A DNA stretch of 64,000 bases from Polytrichum commune. Lineage: Eukaryota > Streptophyta > Polytrichopsida > Polytrichales > Polytrichaceae. Made by a program: the position numbers and the translations under genes. The notes beneath the pieces were generated by a model that saw only the letters and a program-made list of their open reading frames with translations, made no database searches and was not told where the DNA came from. How positions within the stretch are numbered: the first letter of the stretch is position 1; every line of letters starts with the position of its first letter. Location: the NCBI GenBank assembly GCA_950295325.1, contig OX485803.1, positions 7,440,001 to 7,504,000 of the forward strand, given 5' to 3'. This document shows positions 1-13,500 of this stretch, piece by piece.

Positions 1-830
1 GAATCCTTGGCTGTTGGAGAGGTGCGATTCAGTTTTCGCAAGCAGCTCTCTGCATTGTTGCGGGACTACAAATTTCAACTCTTCGTGTCAGATGTGGAGA
101 TTGTGTTGCAAAAGCCTGTGGGTTCGACAAAGAAGAAATCCAGATCCAAACCACGCAGTCAGAAAAGCCCTACAGCTGAGCGCCGGAAATGGATTGTTAT
201 AGCAAATTTGGCCAAGTATTTGAAGTTATCGATCACTGATTTTGTTCTGAAAGTTGTTGAGGTATGTCTCAATTTTCTCCCCTCTACTCTTTTCCCTGAA
301 GCTCTGCAGTCACTCTCTTAGTCACATGACTTTCCAGATGACTACAATGTGACCACCTTCATTGCTTATTCATTTCTTTATTTTTGTGGTCTAATCTGAT
401 TGTGGTGAGTACCTGTTGCATATTTTCCTTGCAATGAACGATCGAACTTCAATTTTGTTTGACCAATCTATCTCTGAACTGACATGAATAGAGGGTTGCA
501 TAACCTTCAGGGTTTACGAATTTGAGTAGTTGTCCTGTATCTTTATGACAATCAGTTCTGTAGATACTTCATGTCTGAATTTTGTTCTGAGGAATTATCA
601 TACTCTGAAGGATTAGGATACCTATCAGTATGTAATCTTTAGCATTTCCTCTTGAGAGTTTCGCAGTGAACATGTCAGTGATATGGTGGTCCGTCACCTC
701 TCTTTCGCTTCTTATTCTGCTTCTTATTGCTCTCTTTTGTCTTCTCTTTTGCTTGTGAGGGATGCCGCCACATCCAAGAAGTGAAGAAGAAGGTGAGATT
801 AGGGCAATATGAAATTACCGTCAATATGAG
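1..830 (+). pseudogene. SABRE/KIP-like (bridge-like lipid-transfer family) N-terminal gene fragment
   Basis: Two exons can be read. The first runs from the window edge to 261 (donor gtatgt, phase 0). The second is 760-830, after a long pyrimidine tract, and ends at gtaagt. The first exon has a GEVRFSFRKQLSALL stretch, then FVSDVEIVLQKP, a Lys/Arg/Ser-rich stretch and KWIVIANLAKYL. This order matches my recollection of the N-terminal region of plant SABRE/KIP proteins (GEIRLSLR, ISDLEVVMR, KWMVVANIARFL). Those are very large Fmp27/BLTP2-type proteins linked to lipid transfer, cell expansion and division-plane orientation. The second exon continues in frame (CRHIQEVKKKVRL) and resembles the following VEVKELKLD segment. 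SABRE is over 2,000 aa, yet aspartate-kinase exons on the same strand start 80 bp later, so the rest of the gene is absent here. It is either a truncated fragment or an assembly join. Identity is moderately sure for the first exon and weaker for the second. Confidence 0.5.
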
Positions 831-910
831 GTAAGTCTCCGACCTTGCTGTTGCTGTTGTTGGTGTTTTGAGCATCTTGTTCTGATGATTGCAAATTAGA
901 TGTGCTGCAG

Positions 911-3373
911 GTGCGGTGCGATGCGGGGACCGCAGTTGTGAAGGAGAGAGTTGGCGATGGGGTGGAGGGCAAGAGTTTGAAGCAGGACTTCACTACGGTG
1001 ATGAAGTTCGGGGGATCCTCGGTGGCCTCAACTCACAGGATGAAGGAGGTTGCATCTTTCATCCTCAGTTTCCCCGAGGAGCGGCCGATCATCGTGTTGT
1101 CAGCCATGGGGAAGACCACAAACAATCTTCTCAAGGTGTTGCTTAAATTCGGGGTGTGGATGGGGGTTCGGGTTTTATGTGGTTTGGAATGTGGGAAGGA
1201 ATTGAGCAGAAAGATGGGGGTGAAGAAAACGGCGATTTCTTTGTGGTTTTGGAAGGCAGAGTTTTAGCAACTTGAATGTCGTAGGAAATAATGATAATAA
1301 TAATAATAATGGTGGAATTTGGTTGGCAGGCAGGAGAGAAGGCGGTTACCTGCGGTGTGAACGAGTCCAGCAACATCGAAGAGCTTGGACTTATCAGGGA
1401 TCTGCATATAACGTAAATGCTCATCCGGAGGGTTTATTTACGTATGTGGAAGCATTTCATTTGTTGCAGACATCATTTTGAAATGTCTCAAGTACTAGTT
1501 AAGTCACAGAAAGTTTGACTCTATTCGCGTGGCTCTCTGTTCTTGTGAAGCCTTTGTGTTGGAAATTGGCAGAGTAGTCACAGTTCGTGACTAAATAACC
1601 TGATTGTGTGTGAATTTGACTCTTTGGGATCGGAGGAATGTTGACGGGTTCCTCTCGGGTTTTGGTACTTGGCAGGACTGCACAGGAACTCAAAGTGGGC
1701 ATTTCTGAAATAAATGGTTTGTGCTCTGCACTCTGAGAATAAAAATCAGGGACTTATCTGTGGTTTGAAGAGTTGTTCTTGCAAGGCAGAGGAAGTTTCC
1801 ATCAATTACTCGTGTCGTCCGTTTTTATGTTTGGCATTGTTTAGGTTGCACATAATTCTTGACTGGGAATGATGCTCTGTTGGGCTATTTAGGTGTTGTG
1901 CTTATTTTGAAGATGATTCATTAAGGTACTTTGTGAACATTTTGTGAGCAGAGCTAGCTCAATACTGTGTGCAAAGCAACTCCAACATGACTCTGTAATT
2001 ATACTCCAACGTTGTTTTCCGGTCTGGTGCAGAGCTTCTAGAATTTCAGGTAGCGAAGAATTTCAGGAGGTCCCACTAATCTTCCATCACCATAGAGTTC
2101 CTAATGGGATGCTGCATGAACGAGCTCTTGTTGAGCAGGCAAGTTTCCACCTGAACACACTTGTGAAAAACCTACACTCCCTGTGTGATTTGAGTGTTTC
2201 TAAAATTCTAAAGCACTACCTAGCAGGCTGCACAAAGTGAATAATCGTATACTAGAAGGTAAACAACAATAGATGATACGAAAACACCTGAGTGGCAGGT
2301 GATAAGAGGTTTTAGGTCTCCATGAATTTCTCCCATGCAAAGACAATTTGTTTGTTGTGCTCACACATTCCTTAATGTGTTTTTATATCACTCTTTGCAT
2401 CTTTCTGAAGGTTCTTGTTTCAAGGGTGTTGTTTGACAAGTAGCTAAGTAATGAGGGAGCTGATGTTAACAGGAATTGGAAAAAATGAAGTCAGAGTTGG
2501 AAAGGATTGCTACAGTGGAGCTGCTGAAAAGCAAAGCGATTATCTCACTTATTAGCAATGTCCAGCAATCGTCGGCCGTTTTGGAGAAAGTATGACTAAC
2601 TTCAAACCCTGTTCACTTGGTTACATATAAATGCCGTATTGGTATGGTAGTGTGCTCAGAATTGGGAAAAATGAGGGGTTGGATTGGTATCTGGGAACTA
2701 AATGTAGGCCACACTAGGAGGACATGTGCGTGCATTTGATCAAATGATGCTCTTTATCAAATCGCTGATTTTGTAATGTGTTCTTCATTGTTGCAGGTTT
2801 TCAGGGTCTTTAAGAAGAACGAAATCAATGTCCAAATGATATCACAAGGAGACTCTAAGGTGTGGAAATATTTGATTCCAAGTTTTTGAACAACAAGCAT
2901 ATATATGACACCTTGATATTTCTTGCAGACCTAGAATGAGTACCTTTTTAGAGATGTGAATACTTGATGTGTGGATAGGTGCATGAAGAAGTGTGGTCAA
3001 TCAGTACTCTCCATATTCATTATGTAGTGCAACAAAGATGTTATGAAGTCTTCTACTCGTTTTTGTGGAAAGTTGTAAAGTTCATCTTAGATTTGTAGTC
3101 CAAGTTGCTTTATTTACAGTAATGGTCACGGGATAAATATGCACTGGCTTGTGAGTCAATAGTAATGAACAAAGTTTTTGCGGAACCATGTGGTCTTAAA
3201 TATGCTCGGACATGATATGGAGACAAGGTTTTGATTTATACTTCTGCATGAAACAGGTGAATATCTCCATGGTGGTGGATGATGAAGATGCTCCAAGGTG
3301 TGTGCAGGAATTGCACAAAGTATTCTGGCCTGAATCAGACAGGGCTATGTTGAAATCAACTATTGAAGTTTAG
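911..3373 (+). pseudogene. Aspartate kinase gene lacking most of the catalytic core
   Basis: Exons: 911-1135, 1330-1412, 1676-1716, then 2473-2589, 2797-2859 and 3257-3373 (TAG). The first exon encodes VMKFGGSSVAS and IIVLSAMGKTTNNLLK, the nucleotide-binding start of monofunctional, lysine-sensitive plant aspartate kinase (first step of Asp-family amino-acid synthesis, plastid). The next two continue with AGEKAV, IEELGLIRDLHI and TAQELKVGISEIN. The last three encode the C-terminal ACT region (IISLISNVQQSS, VFRVF, NVQMISQGDSK, VNISMVVDDEDA). The middle of the protein, some 250-300 residues including the rest of the kinase domain and the first ACT domain, should lie between 1717 and 2472. That stretch is only 756 bp and holds nothing recognisable. 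Exon 3 ends in phase 1 and the next exon starts in phase 0, so a direct splice would frameshift and reach TAG after about 27 codons. No transit-peptide exon was found. It is either a deletion pseudogene or a collapsed assembly. Confidence 0.75.
1286..1310. repeat. AAT/ATG trinucleotide microsatellite
   Basis: A short run of AAT units with one ATG interruption, inside the first intron of the aspartate-kinase fragment. It is a simple repeat with no sign of function. Confidence 0.8.
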
Positions 3374-6300
3374 AAACAGTTTCCCGCACTAAAACGGTTG
3401 TAGTTTTTTTCCGAGCAAAGAAACATTCTTTTCAGGGATTGAGACTGTCCTGACTGTTCAACAACGGGCAGTGGGGACTGAGGAATTGAGAGAAGCTAGT
3501 CAGATACAGAGCAGACCTCACTTATTGACTGGTTTAGCTCAGGAATTCTGCTGAGACTTGTGCTTTTGTTAGAGATCATTAACTCGAGTCATTTTATCCT
3601 GAAATATTCATTCACGTACAAGTACAGTAGTGGTTAAAGGAGTTTCCAGTGATACAGGTATCCTGCTCCAATGTGAAGGAATTTTGTTACGACCTGTCCT
3701 AATATGATTTAGTTGAGTTCCAATTGGAAGATTAAAGATACTCACCTAAGTGTACTAGCAAGCAGATCACGTAATTACTTGCACTAGGTTCCTAATAATT
3801 TGGCATTCATGTCATTGTTTTCAAAATATGCAACATATCAGATTCCTATTCCCCAGCTGGGCAAATGACCTTTAGAGGTGCTTGTGTAACTGTCACAACA
3901 ATGAGTGGGGGTTGGCAGTCATGTCAAAATGTAGCAAATTCTTGATATACAATACGAAGACCTTCAAACCTTGAAGCCTGGGATATGTACTCCTTTCAAT
4001 TGGCCTTTTTGCTTCAACCGGTGGGAAGTCATGTATGCCATCCATTTTCTCACCAATTAGATATAACAGGTCTCGCAGATGCTGAACCATCCTACTTGCA
4101 TATTACTGCCTCTTCAAAATGATCCATGGAATTTTAAAGCATGGGCTGGTTATCCACCTAGGCATCCAAGATTTTGTGATGTGAAAATTAGATGTGGACC
4201 AAATTAAGATGGGAACTAAATGCTTATATGACATACACACTGATATGTGCAATTAGGTTGATCCTTGCTAATTCGTTGACACTCACATAGTTATGAATAT
4301 TCATTACCATTTAGTAACAAAACAAATGAATTTATGTGGTTGCTATATGGTGTGTAAACAAACTTTTAAGATTTTTTGATCTGGTTTTGGCCCAAGTTTA
4401 TTTGCATGGGTAAAGAGTCCACATATTCATGAATGTAGCCTAATTGCACATACCAGTTTAGTGAAAGTAAGCATACTTCCACATGTGGTGATGGTGCTAC
4501 ACTGTTCGTCTTAATTAGTGTCACTTACTTTGGAGTTACACCATGTTTTTACTTTTTTACTTGTGATGTAAGATTTCACCAAGTAAAGTTTATTATGTTC
4601 TATAACCCTAAACAACCTATTTGACCTAGTATGGTGGCAAATAATGATATATATACAAAATAGTAATAGCCTTGTGTAGTTCCAAATAGTATGTGCCACA
4701 AAATGTCATAAAGGATGTGGTGAGGCATCTTCATTGGCAATAACTATGTTACAAGGCCCTCGGAACTGCAATACCCATATGCACACTTCCAAACACAGCT
4801 TAATTGAGATTATTGCAGGCCATCTTATAAGGGCTTACATTATATCAATCATCCCTATGTTAGCTGTGGGCCAGATTTCAATGCCAAGAACAAAAATCAA
4901 ACCATTCCATATTGTTTGGTAGTTGTTTTGATGATTCTTTTGGTGTAAGCATCACTACCTATTTCCCAAACAAACTCTCTGCTTTGCCAACTTCCCTGCG
5001 GACTTCTTCTCCCACCAGCGGTGGGCCTTTGGCCCCTAGCGGCTCGTTAACCACTACAATCAACCACAACTACATTTAATTTAACCTTTCTTTTTCTTTT
5101 TCTTTTTTCCGTTCACACTTGTCTTGTGTGAAGCCTTGTGGTTGTCGTCGATGGTGGGGTCATCGGTCTTCTAAATCACAATCTATCATCGGTCTAGGTC
5201 TTGGGCTCAAAACCATAGGGGGTCAAGATTTTATCTTGGATGGATGAGAGACATGCTAGTATGCAATAATTCCCTCTCTCCTAACATTGCTAAGGTCCAC
5301 TTGCTACTTACTTGAGGCTTGAGAGTAATGTGGCTAAGGTTGGGAATAAACATATTCTGATTCTGAAAACGTGGGCTTCACTCTTAGTGCCATGTCAAGG
5401 TCCCCATGGAGCATGGCATTTCCTTTTATTTAAAATGGGTGAGGGAGCATGAAACTTAGTAATGTTATCATAAGTGGAGAGAAAAAAATTGTCCTAAGAG
5501 TGTGTCCAACAATTTTGGCTATGCCAACCGTACCCTGGCTATTTATACAACCAAGCGGGGTTGTCTATGCCTTATTTAGCCCAACATACATGCCGTTGAA
5601 TTGGTATATAATTCCAATATATGGTGTCCAATGGTTAGGTGAGGGTTGGTTTGTCATAAAATCTTCCAAATTCTTCAACTTGCCATGGTAATCACAATTA
5701 CTTACCGGTATGTGTGGTGTTGTCAAAGTCCACACACTAATTGGGGGAAATGTGATGGAGTTGGGCATGTTCTATGTTGGCTCCGGATCCACTTTTAATT
5801 GAGGTTGGGGTTGGTGGACATCATATCACACTAGTCCCGCCACTAAATTTCTAGCTTAGTGTTGCCCTAGATTGGGTCATGCTCTTCGGTGGTCCTATTG
5901 TGGACAATTTCAATTCCATTGACAATTTTGGTCATTGAATCAAATTGGGAATTGTCTGATCCAATAATCCTTTGCAAAGCATGAAGATTGGAGGACAAAG
6001 GGAATCTTTCTTTTCTCTTTTAGTATTCATATTGCCCTTTCCAATTATGTTAACCATGGCTAATATTTGTGAACCCATAGTCCAATCACATTGTAACATG
6101 TGTGTTTTGGTATTTTTTTTATAGCAGACCTTACCTAGTCACCGCATGTAACATCACTGTGAGTGGTGGAGAGGAAAAGCATGTCTTAAATTCCTCGTAC
6201 ATGGAGTGGTGGAAGCACAATTTGGATGCTTGGCACATTCTAAATATTGAACTGTTGATGCTGACATGACATTTACATTGTAATAGGACAGTCCTATACG

Positions 6301-7517
6301 TGCATTTTTTGTATTGCCCTCTTTGTTTATTAAGTCCCATCTCCAAATGACATCTCAATGGACTAAGCTCTAAACCCACTAAATCTCATTCCTGTACTCA
6401 CATTTTGTCACAAGAAGATTCTCTAAGTAATGTGGATCAGAGTATTTGCAAAATCTACACTAATTTCAAGCATACGCTTTCGTGTTCCTAATATCGACAG
6501 TATTTTCCAAGCCAAATAATTTCAAATCATCCCCTTCAAACGTGTTACCCTTCATAAAACTCAAAACTCCTAGAGTGAAATACAACTTTGTCAAGAATCA
6601 TGGCCACACCATGATTATGGCCAAACCATGATCATGGCCAAACCATGATTATGGTAGGTAATACTTAAGAACATACAACCCAAAGGACACATGATACAAC
6701 GAAACTGAAATCGGTCTATTTGCTTAACATCAGGAGATGCTATTCTAGATTCAACCCTGAACATCATAACAGGAAGGTCCTATGTGACCACTTATAGAAC
6801 AAGACAATCTTCACTTTGACCTCTTATAACTTTGAAATTGCCACTCCAATTCTGATGAAACTTGAAATGACAATTCAGATGAGACAATTTTCCATTTGAT
6901 CCAATGGCCAAAATTATCCATGGAGATGAAAGTGCCCAAAAGAGGGCCACATACCTTTGTGTGGTTGCTCTTGAAGTTGACGTGGTCTCCATCTAACCAT
7001 GCAATTGATTAAAAGTTCAGATCTGCTTGGAAAAACACAAGTGCAACTGCTTTCCAAAATGTAAACAAAAAAGTGTAGTCTCATTTATGGTTACATGGCT
7101 TTCTCTGCCTCATTGTCCATTGGCCGCATTACGACTTCTTTTGCAAAATAAAAAGGATAGATATGTTTGTAAGTCCACCAGGTATTCATTCCCTTCACTT
7201 TGTCCTCTTTTTGGGACAAGAAAAAGATCACCCTAACTAGGGTGTACCAAGACAAGAATTGAGCCTGGCATAAAATATCAATAACTGGTAGTTGGCATGC
7301 GTAGTGATCAAGCCAAGCAATTTTTCTGACATGTCTATTCTTGATTAAATTCAAGAAGGCACATTACCCCCATCCTCGATGACCTTGCCATCTACCCACC
7401 ACTATGAAACATGTCGCCCTGCCATTGGATGTGTATATATTAGGCATCCAATACCATCAAGTTTGAGAAATGGACCACACCATGTTTCACATTATAGTTA
7501 AAACCTCTGCAATGCGC
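3374..7517. other. Intergenic, no supported gene
   Basis: About 4.1 kb between the aspartate-kinase stop and the DUF72 stop, which converge. It is AT-rich, has no open frame with recognisable protein similarity, and contains a tandem ATGATTATGGCCAAACC repeat near 6,600. A short open stretch on the minus strand at 3,893-4,090 looks mildly coding but has no match I recognise and no clear splice sites. Confidence 0.6.
6598..6655. repeat. 17-bp tandem repeat, about 3 copies
   Basis: The unit ATGATTATGGCCAAACC, with ATGATCATGGCC variants, is repeated head to tail. Each unit is partly palindromic because ATCATGG and CCATGAT face each other. It lies in intergenic DNA. Confidence 0.8.
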
Positions 7518-10500
7518 TTATGTACTGCTTGAGGCTGGCTTGAAGAAGGAAGTGATAGTAGGAGAATTAGTACTTTTCTTTTTTGGAGGTGTGGACTTTG
7601 CTTGCTTTCCTGGCGAAGGAGAAAAAGCTATGACTTTCTTGATGGGTTCAAAAAAGTCCATACTTGATTCGATGACTCGCTTTCGAGGAAATCCCAGCTT
7701 CTCAGTTGTGGACTCAAAATACTTGTCACCTTCAGAGATATTAGAGTCTTGAGACACATTTTGAACAGGGGAGACATGTGATAATAATTCAGAACTCTTG
7801 GCAACTGGGGATGATGATGATGATGAGCATGGGATTTGCAGAGATGACGTTTGAGCAGTTTTGAACAAGGAGAGTAAACTTCCTTTGGTGGGGGTAGCTA
7901 TTTGAGCAGCTTTCCAGTTAAAAATCATTGGTTCTGGTAAGAGCTGCATCAAATTCCGTGCATTCACAATCGGTTGATCTTCCCAGTCTGTGCCCCACAT
8001 AAAGTATATAGGTCCCTGTTCCAATAAATAAAAATGATATTAAACATGTGATTAGGAAGAGGTGATTAGCAAGTCCTAATCGAGGTCGTAGCTATTTTCC
8101 TCAGAATTTTTGAAGCTCATATGAATTTCTATTCATTCACAAAGTGAAGATTCGCTTTCTTATTGAATGATGATCATATAGGTTTCCCCAATTATGTTGA
8201 CCACTGAGCCTAGAATGGTTAACACATTTTGAGCACGTAGTCCCAACCTCTTTTGAACCAGTCCATTCTTAGATCCATACTTCACCACGGACCACTCAAA
8301 AATAGGTCTTTAATTAAGAAAAGTAACAGCATTAGGCTTGCTCACGTCCAGTTACATTACACAGGAGAGGATCTTGTCAAGCACACATACTTTACGTCGT
8401 TTGGCATAAGAGGTGACTGGACTGTAACCTGGGAACTGTTTTTGACTTCCCGCTTCCCAGCAGCTTCCATGGAATCCAGTTTCTACATAAAGAGTACCAT
8501 ACAGTGCTTCCTGCTTCGTGAAATTAATAAATAAATTTTCTTGAAATTTTCCACGTGGCAGTTTTTATTATTTATGAGACCCATTCACATCTTACGTGGG
8601 AACAATATTTTAGCATCCAAAAAGGTGCACCTGGAGGCACCTTACAGTACTTTATTTCCAAAGCAAACCCAACTTCACAAAGTACTCAATTCCAACCATT
8701 TACAATTAGACTACCCAAAAGGGGTATTTAACAATACCTGCAATGTTTCAGGTAATTTTGATTGGAGCCGTGTAACCCATGTCTGAAGTTCTAAGGGTGA
8801 GAGCAATCGCTTGCTTCCCTGCATAATTCCAAACTTTGGCCTTAGTTACAGCACACAATCCACAGTACTACAATTTCAGTTGAAGGTCAAACTTTGATAT
8901 CCTTTTGTAGAGTATTTTTCATAATATGTTGGCACAGGAGATGGAACTGACGAGTTGCACTACTGTCGTTCTAAATTCAAAAGTTTTCCTAACTGCAGTA
9001 CTACATGCCAGAATAATTATTAGTTTGAAGTGCGCATAAATAAACCATAGAGGTCACAAAAAAACACTAGCCATTGAGAGTCTGCTGGCGTTCAAAAGGT
9101 ATAGTAGATCAAAAAGAGTTTAATGCTGTCCTTGTGTGGCAAGAATCACCCTTTCACATTACTTATATTTCTGTTCTAAGGAACAAGTGGGTTGAAAAAG
9201 TTCAAAAATCACCTCTCGACGGTGCACTCGGATGTAATGAAAACTGGGTTGTGTAACAGCCCATGCGACTGGAAGAAGCATCTGCTTCTGATTCACATGT
9301 ACAATATCCACAAAGTCAGGTAGAAAACATTGGTCTGTAGTATGGCAGACATTGGAGACCATATGCAAAGCACGAAATGGCATACACATTTAATAGTACA
9401 TGTGGCAATGCACAACTTGTGTTTTTTTAGATACCACATAATTATCCCCCACATTTTATTCACCTTCAAAGTCCACTTAAATCAATGCCACTTAGCACCC
9501 AACAACATCCAAAGATACAGCAGGAATACAAGAGGAAGAGGGCCTCACCTGACCCTCAGGAAGGCCAGTCTGTTCACGGTCCTTTTGAAAGGTCTCATGC
9601 GCTAATTCATCCTGGACATCCACAAAAGCCATCTTCAGTTAGTCGAGTGAAAGAAAAGAAAGAAAGAAAGAAAGAAGGATGAGTCCGAGGTTGCCACTAG
9701 CGTGAATTCTGTAGAGCTTCATTTTTGAGTTGGTCTAAGTCTATATCTAATCTGAAACAGGTCTGAGGGGCCCCAACAACTACTACCTCCTTTCGAAGAT
9801 GAACACCTTGAACGGATGTGGACAAGCCAACCTGCACCTATCTCCCCCAAGGGCAAGCCCCTACGTTCCCACATGGTTGATTGAAAATATCCAATTCACA
9901 TGAATACCCCCACTATGGTAGAGTGTGCATTGCAAATCAAGTGCTTAGAAAGGTCACCCATCTGAGTACTATTCCAAGCCTTAGGCGGCTTAACCTTGGA
10001 GTTTCCATGGGATCTGGGTTAAGGCCTTGGGTTTAAGCCACCCCTACTCGAGTGAATCGACCATGCAGTTCTACTCAAATATGTAAACAAGACATGGAAT
10101 ACTCACGTCCATTTTGGACCACCTAGTTTCTTGCGGAGCCATGCGACATAGTACAAACTAGGGGAGCTCGAGAGTGTGTTACATGACCTTCATTTGAATA
10201 CATTTTTTGTGCCCACCAATGATAAGATACAAGACATGTTGAATTCCAAAAGAATTCTAGAAGATAATAAAGACCCGCTCAAATGAACACGGCATACTAT
10301 TCACCATCAACCCACATTGATTGTCTTAAATCCCATGGCTTAAAATGTGATGAGTGTGGCAACTAGAGAGGCTGTCACATGACACTTGATGCTGCATGAC
10401 AAGTCACAAAGACCACTCTAATTAACATGGCACACCAAATTTATTGTTTGATGTAATTAATAAAAGGTCATCTAGTAGGTTGGAGTTTTGCAAAGCCCTA

Positions 10501-13500
10501 AATTATCAGTGCTGCTCTCCTTTGTCTTGAAACCCTCCATAGAATTACGTGACTAGTATTTCGGAATTATTGGAAGTCATTTATTTGGCACTCTTCAAAA
10601 GTGATAAAAGGGGAGGACAGCATATTAGAAACAAGTCAAGAACTTCAGAATATCATGTCAGGAAAGATTGATAGGTATTGGAGCTTACAGCTGCAACAAA
10701 TGCCAGTTTGTTCTCTTTCAACCATTCACAAGTTGCCTGAAAATTCTCCGCAGAGAACCAATCTCTGCTCCGAAACTCAACTGCCTGCTTATTTTGGCAC
10801 ACGAGGTGCTTAAGCTCAGATTTTCCTGACATGATATTTTATTTCAACGAGCTGAAAAGATTGAACTTGAACTTTCTCAAGATATAGGACATATGAGCAG
10901 CACACACTTACAAAAATTTCCAACATCCGCAAGTGTTGAAAAAATCATTGAAGTACCACCTACAGCAATTCTCTCCGAACTCATCTTAAAGTCACAGTCC
11001 TTTACAAGAGACAACAATAAAGACAAATGCAAAGAATTGAACATACCATGTCAAAGCGCGGGTCCAAGTGGTGACGACACCACAAGACATGTGCTTGATT
11101 TTCTTGGCTGGGTTTAAAGGACAAATGAAACTGCATCCTCCCATTTTGAGTCAATATGCACTTCCGAAAATATGCATCAAGTTCAAAATCCTTCAAAGTT
11201 GCATATAATCCCATGGCTTAAAATGTGATTTGTTTGACAAATAGATCATCCTGGAGTCCACCACTGACAAAGCAATGGAGAATCCTAAACAACTTTCTAA
11301 TATACAAATTGTTGGCCGATGGGCAATTGATGAGAGTACCTGAAAGAGAACTGCCCCAAGGGAGCCGGCTGTATAAACTGGCTCCAAAACACTGTTGAAT
11401 GCCATCCATACTTCATCCCTGGTGCCCTCGAGTCTCATTAAATAAAATTAGAAATCCACCACAGTGTTACTTGTTTCATCAAGTTCACTGAGTTTGAACT
11501 GATTTGATTCTAGATTGCAATGTGTATTTGACTTCAAGATTAAATAGACTTTATGTTTTTTTTGGGTAAGGGATGCAATGGAGTTAGATGTTAATAGTCA
11601 CTCTTGTCTTGAAGTAGCCTGGGAGAATACTGAGTTCATAAAAGTGGCCAGAACATCATAAGATTCAACAAAGACGCCTTCCACTGTCCTCTAGAGCACT
11701 TTTGTATGACCAGCTGAATTATGGACTAAAACCTGAAGCAATAATAGGGTGATCCTGAAACTCAATGGGACTTTTTGTCAGGAGTTGGTCCCCTATGGTT
11801 TTCCATTGGTTGTTTTGCATAGAAAATCAAGAATTCCTTTCCACTATTCGTGGATGCTTGGAGGTAGTGCTTGAATTTGAATGGAGAACATTCCATATCG
11901 GTACATTGAGGCCAAACTCCTTTTAGCACCTCCTGTCATGCCAAAATGAGTTTGACCCTCAATGAACCAATATAGAATGTTCTTTGTTGAAGCCTCCACA
12001 CGACTACCTCGAAGCATGCACCAAAACTTACCAAACATGGAAGGTGTTGTATGCAAAACAATCAACTGCCGATAAAAGGTCATATTGTGTTAGAGGATAA
12101 CTCTACTATGTGCCTGATACAATAACGTATACATCGTCAATGATAACCTAATACCTTATTAGATGGAGGTGGAAAAAATAAGAGATACAGAATATGCAGG
12201 CAGCAGTCAAGGACAGTACTTACTGGATGCACTCAGAAAGACTGGAAAGCCTGACATGATCATCACCCCCAATTGATGACAACTTGCACCGGATGTCACC
12301 AGGAATTGCTGTAAATGGACAAGACTTGCTACAAGCAAAGAGCATTCGAATGGTTACGATTGGGGTTGTCAAAAGCATTTCCCATATTTGTGGTAATCTA
12401 CAAGCTTACAAGTCCAAAGGGAGGACTCATTGCAAGCCCTCCTGCAAAGGCTACTACTAAATAATCCTTCACAAAGGCTATGAATGAGGTCATCAGATTT
12501 CTGGATATCATCAGATTTATCTAGCTTCCGTTTGAAAATTACTAAGGACCTTCCATAAGTTAGATGTAATCTGACCTGCAAAAGAGACCAAAGGCTTTGA
12601 AATGAAAGACAAAGCCTGATGGCACGGCCTGCAACCAGCGTCGCACTGAAATTTTTGATGGAATTGCGTATGTTGATGTGTCCACCTCCACACCTAATTA
12701 CCAGGCATCATCGCCAAAACAAGTGATAATAAGAACAACTCGCATTACAATTGCCATTTTGACTGGCCGGCCATGAAAAAATAAAACCAATGCATCATCT
12801 ACTTGTGTGCCAATCTCATCCTAAGGTATGCGGGTGTTCGTTTGGTTCCTTTTCTTCATCGGACCCCTATATTTGATTGGTGTGTGGTTGGGTAAGGATC
12901 AAATAACAAACACCATAAACGAACACGTTTAAAAGAGACTGGACTACGACTTTTTTATCAACTAAGTCTACATTCAAACAGTGAACGCAATTGGGAGGAC
13001 CTATGTATTCACTAAAGGAATCAACAACATTCACTTCCGATAACCATAAATAAATCAGGGGAGTTCCAATTTTTAATCCGATTTGTGCTGATGATTCATC
13101 GTTGATTTACTAATGTAGCACAAGATTTGTTGTGCAAATCTAATGAGTAGAAGTTGGACAACATGAAAAACGAACCGAATAACACCCAACTACCTTATTT
13201 GAAGTTCTCACCGCTTTAATTCTCTATTAACCCCTTTGAAGCGGAGTGAATTTGGATTTACGTAGCCATAATTTTGTTTTCAGTCCTGAATACCCATAAT
13301 TGCTCCACATAAGAATCAAAATTCAACTTACAAGGGAAGTGAGATCCGTAATGTCGGAGTCGATCTTCAGCAGAGCGCACAGAGGCTGGGTAGAATCGCC
13401 CACATCGAAGAAGTGTGTGATCACTCCAACCTACAATTTACATGTGTAATTCACATCCTCTCAGAGTATCAGCTTCAATTGACTATGACTTAATTGGTCT

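Noticed and set aside
3893-4090. Minus-strand stretch encoding EKMDGIHDFPPVEAKRP
   Set aside because: Mildly coding-like, but no family was recognised and no exon boundaries could be supported.
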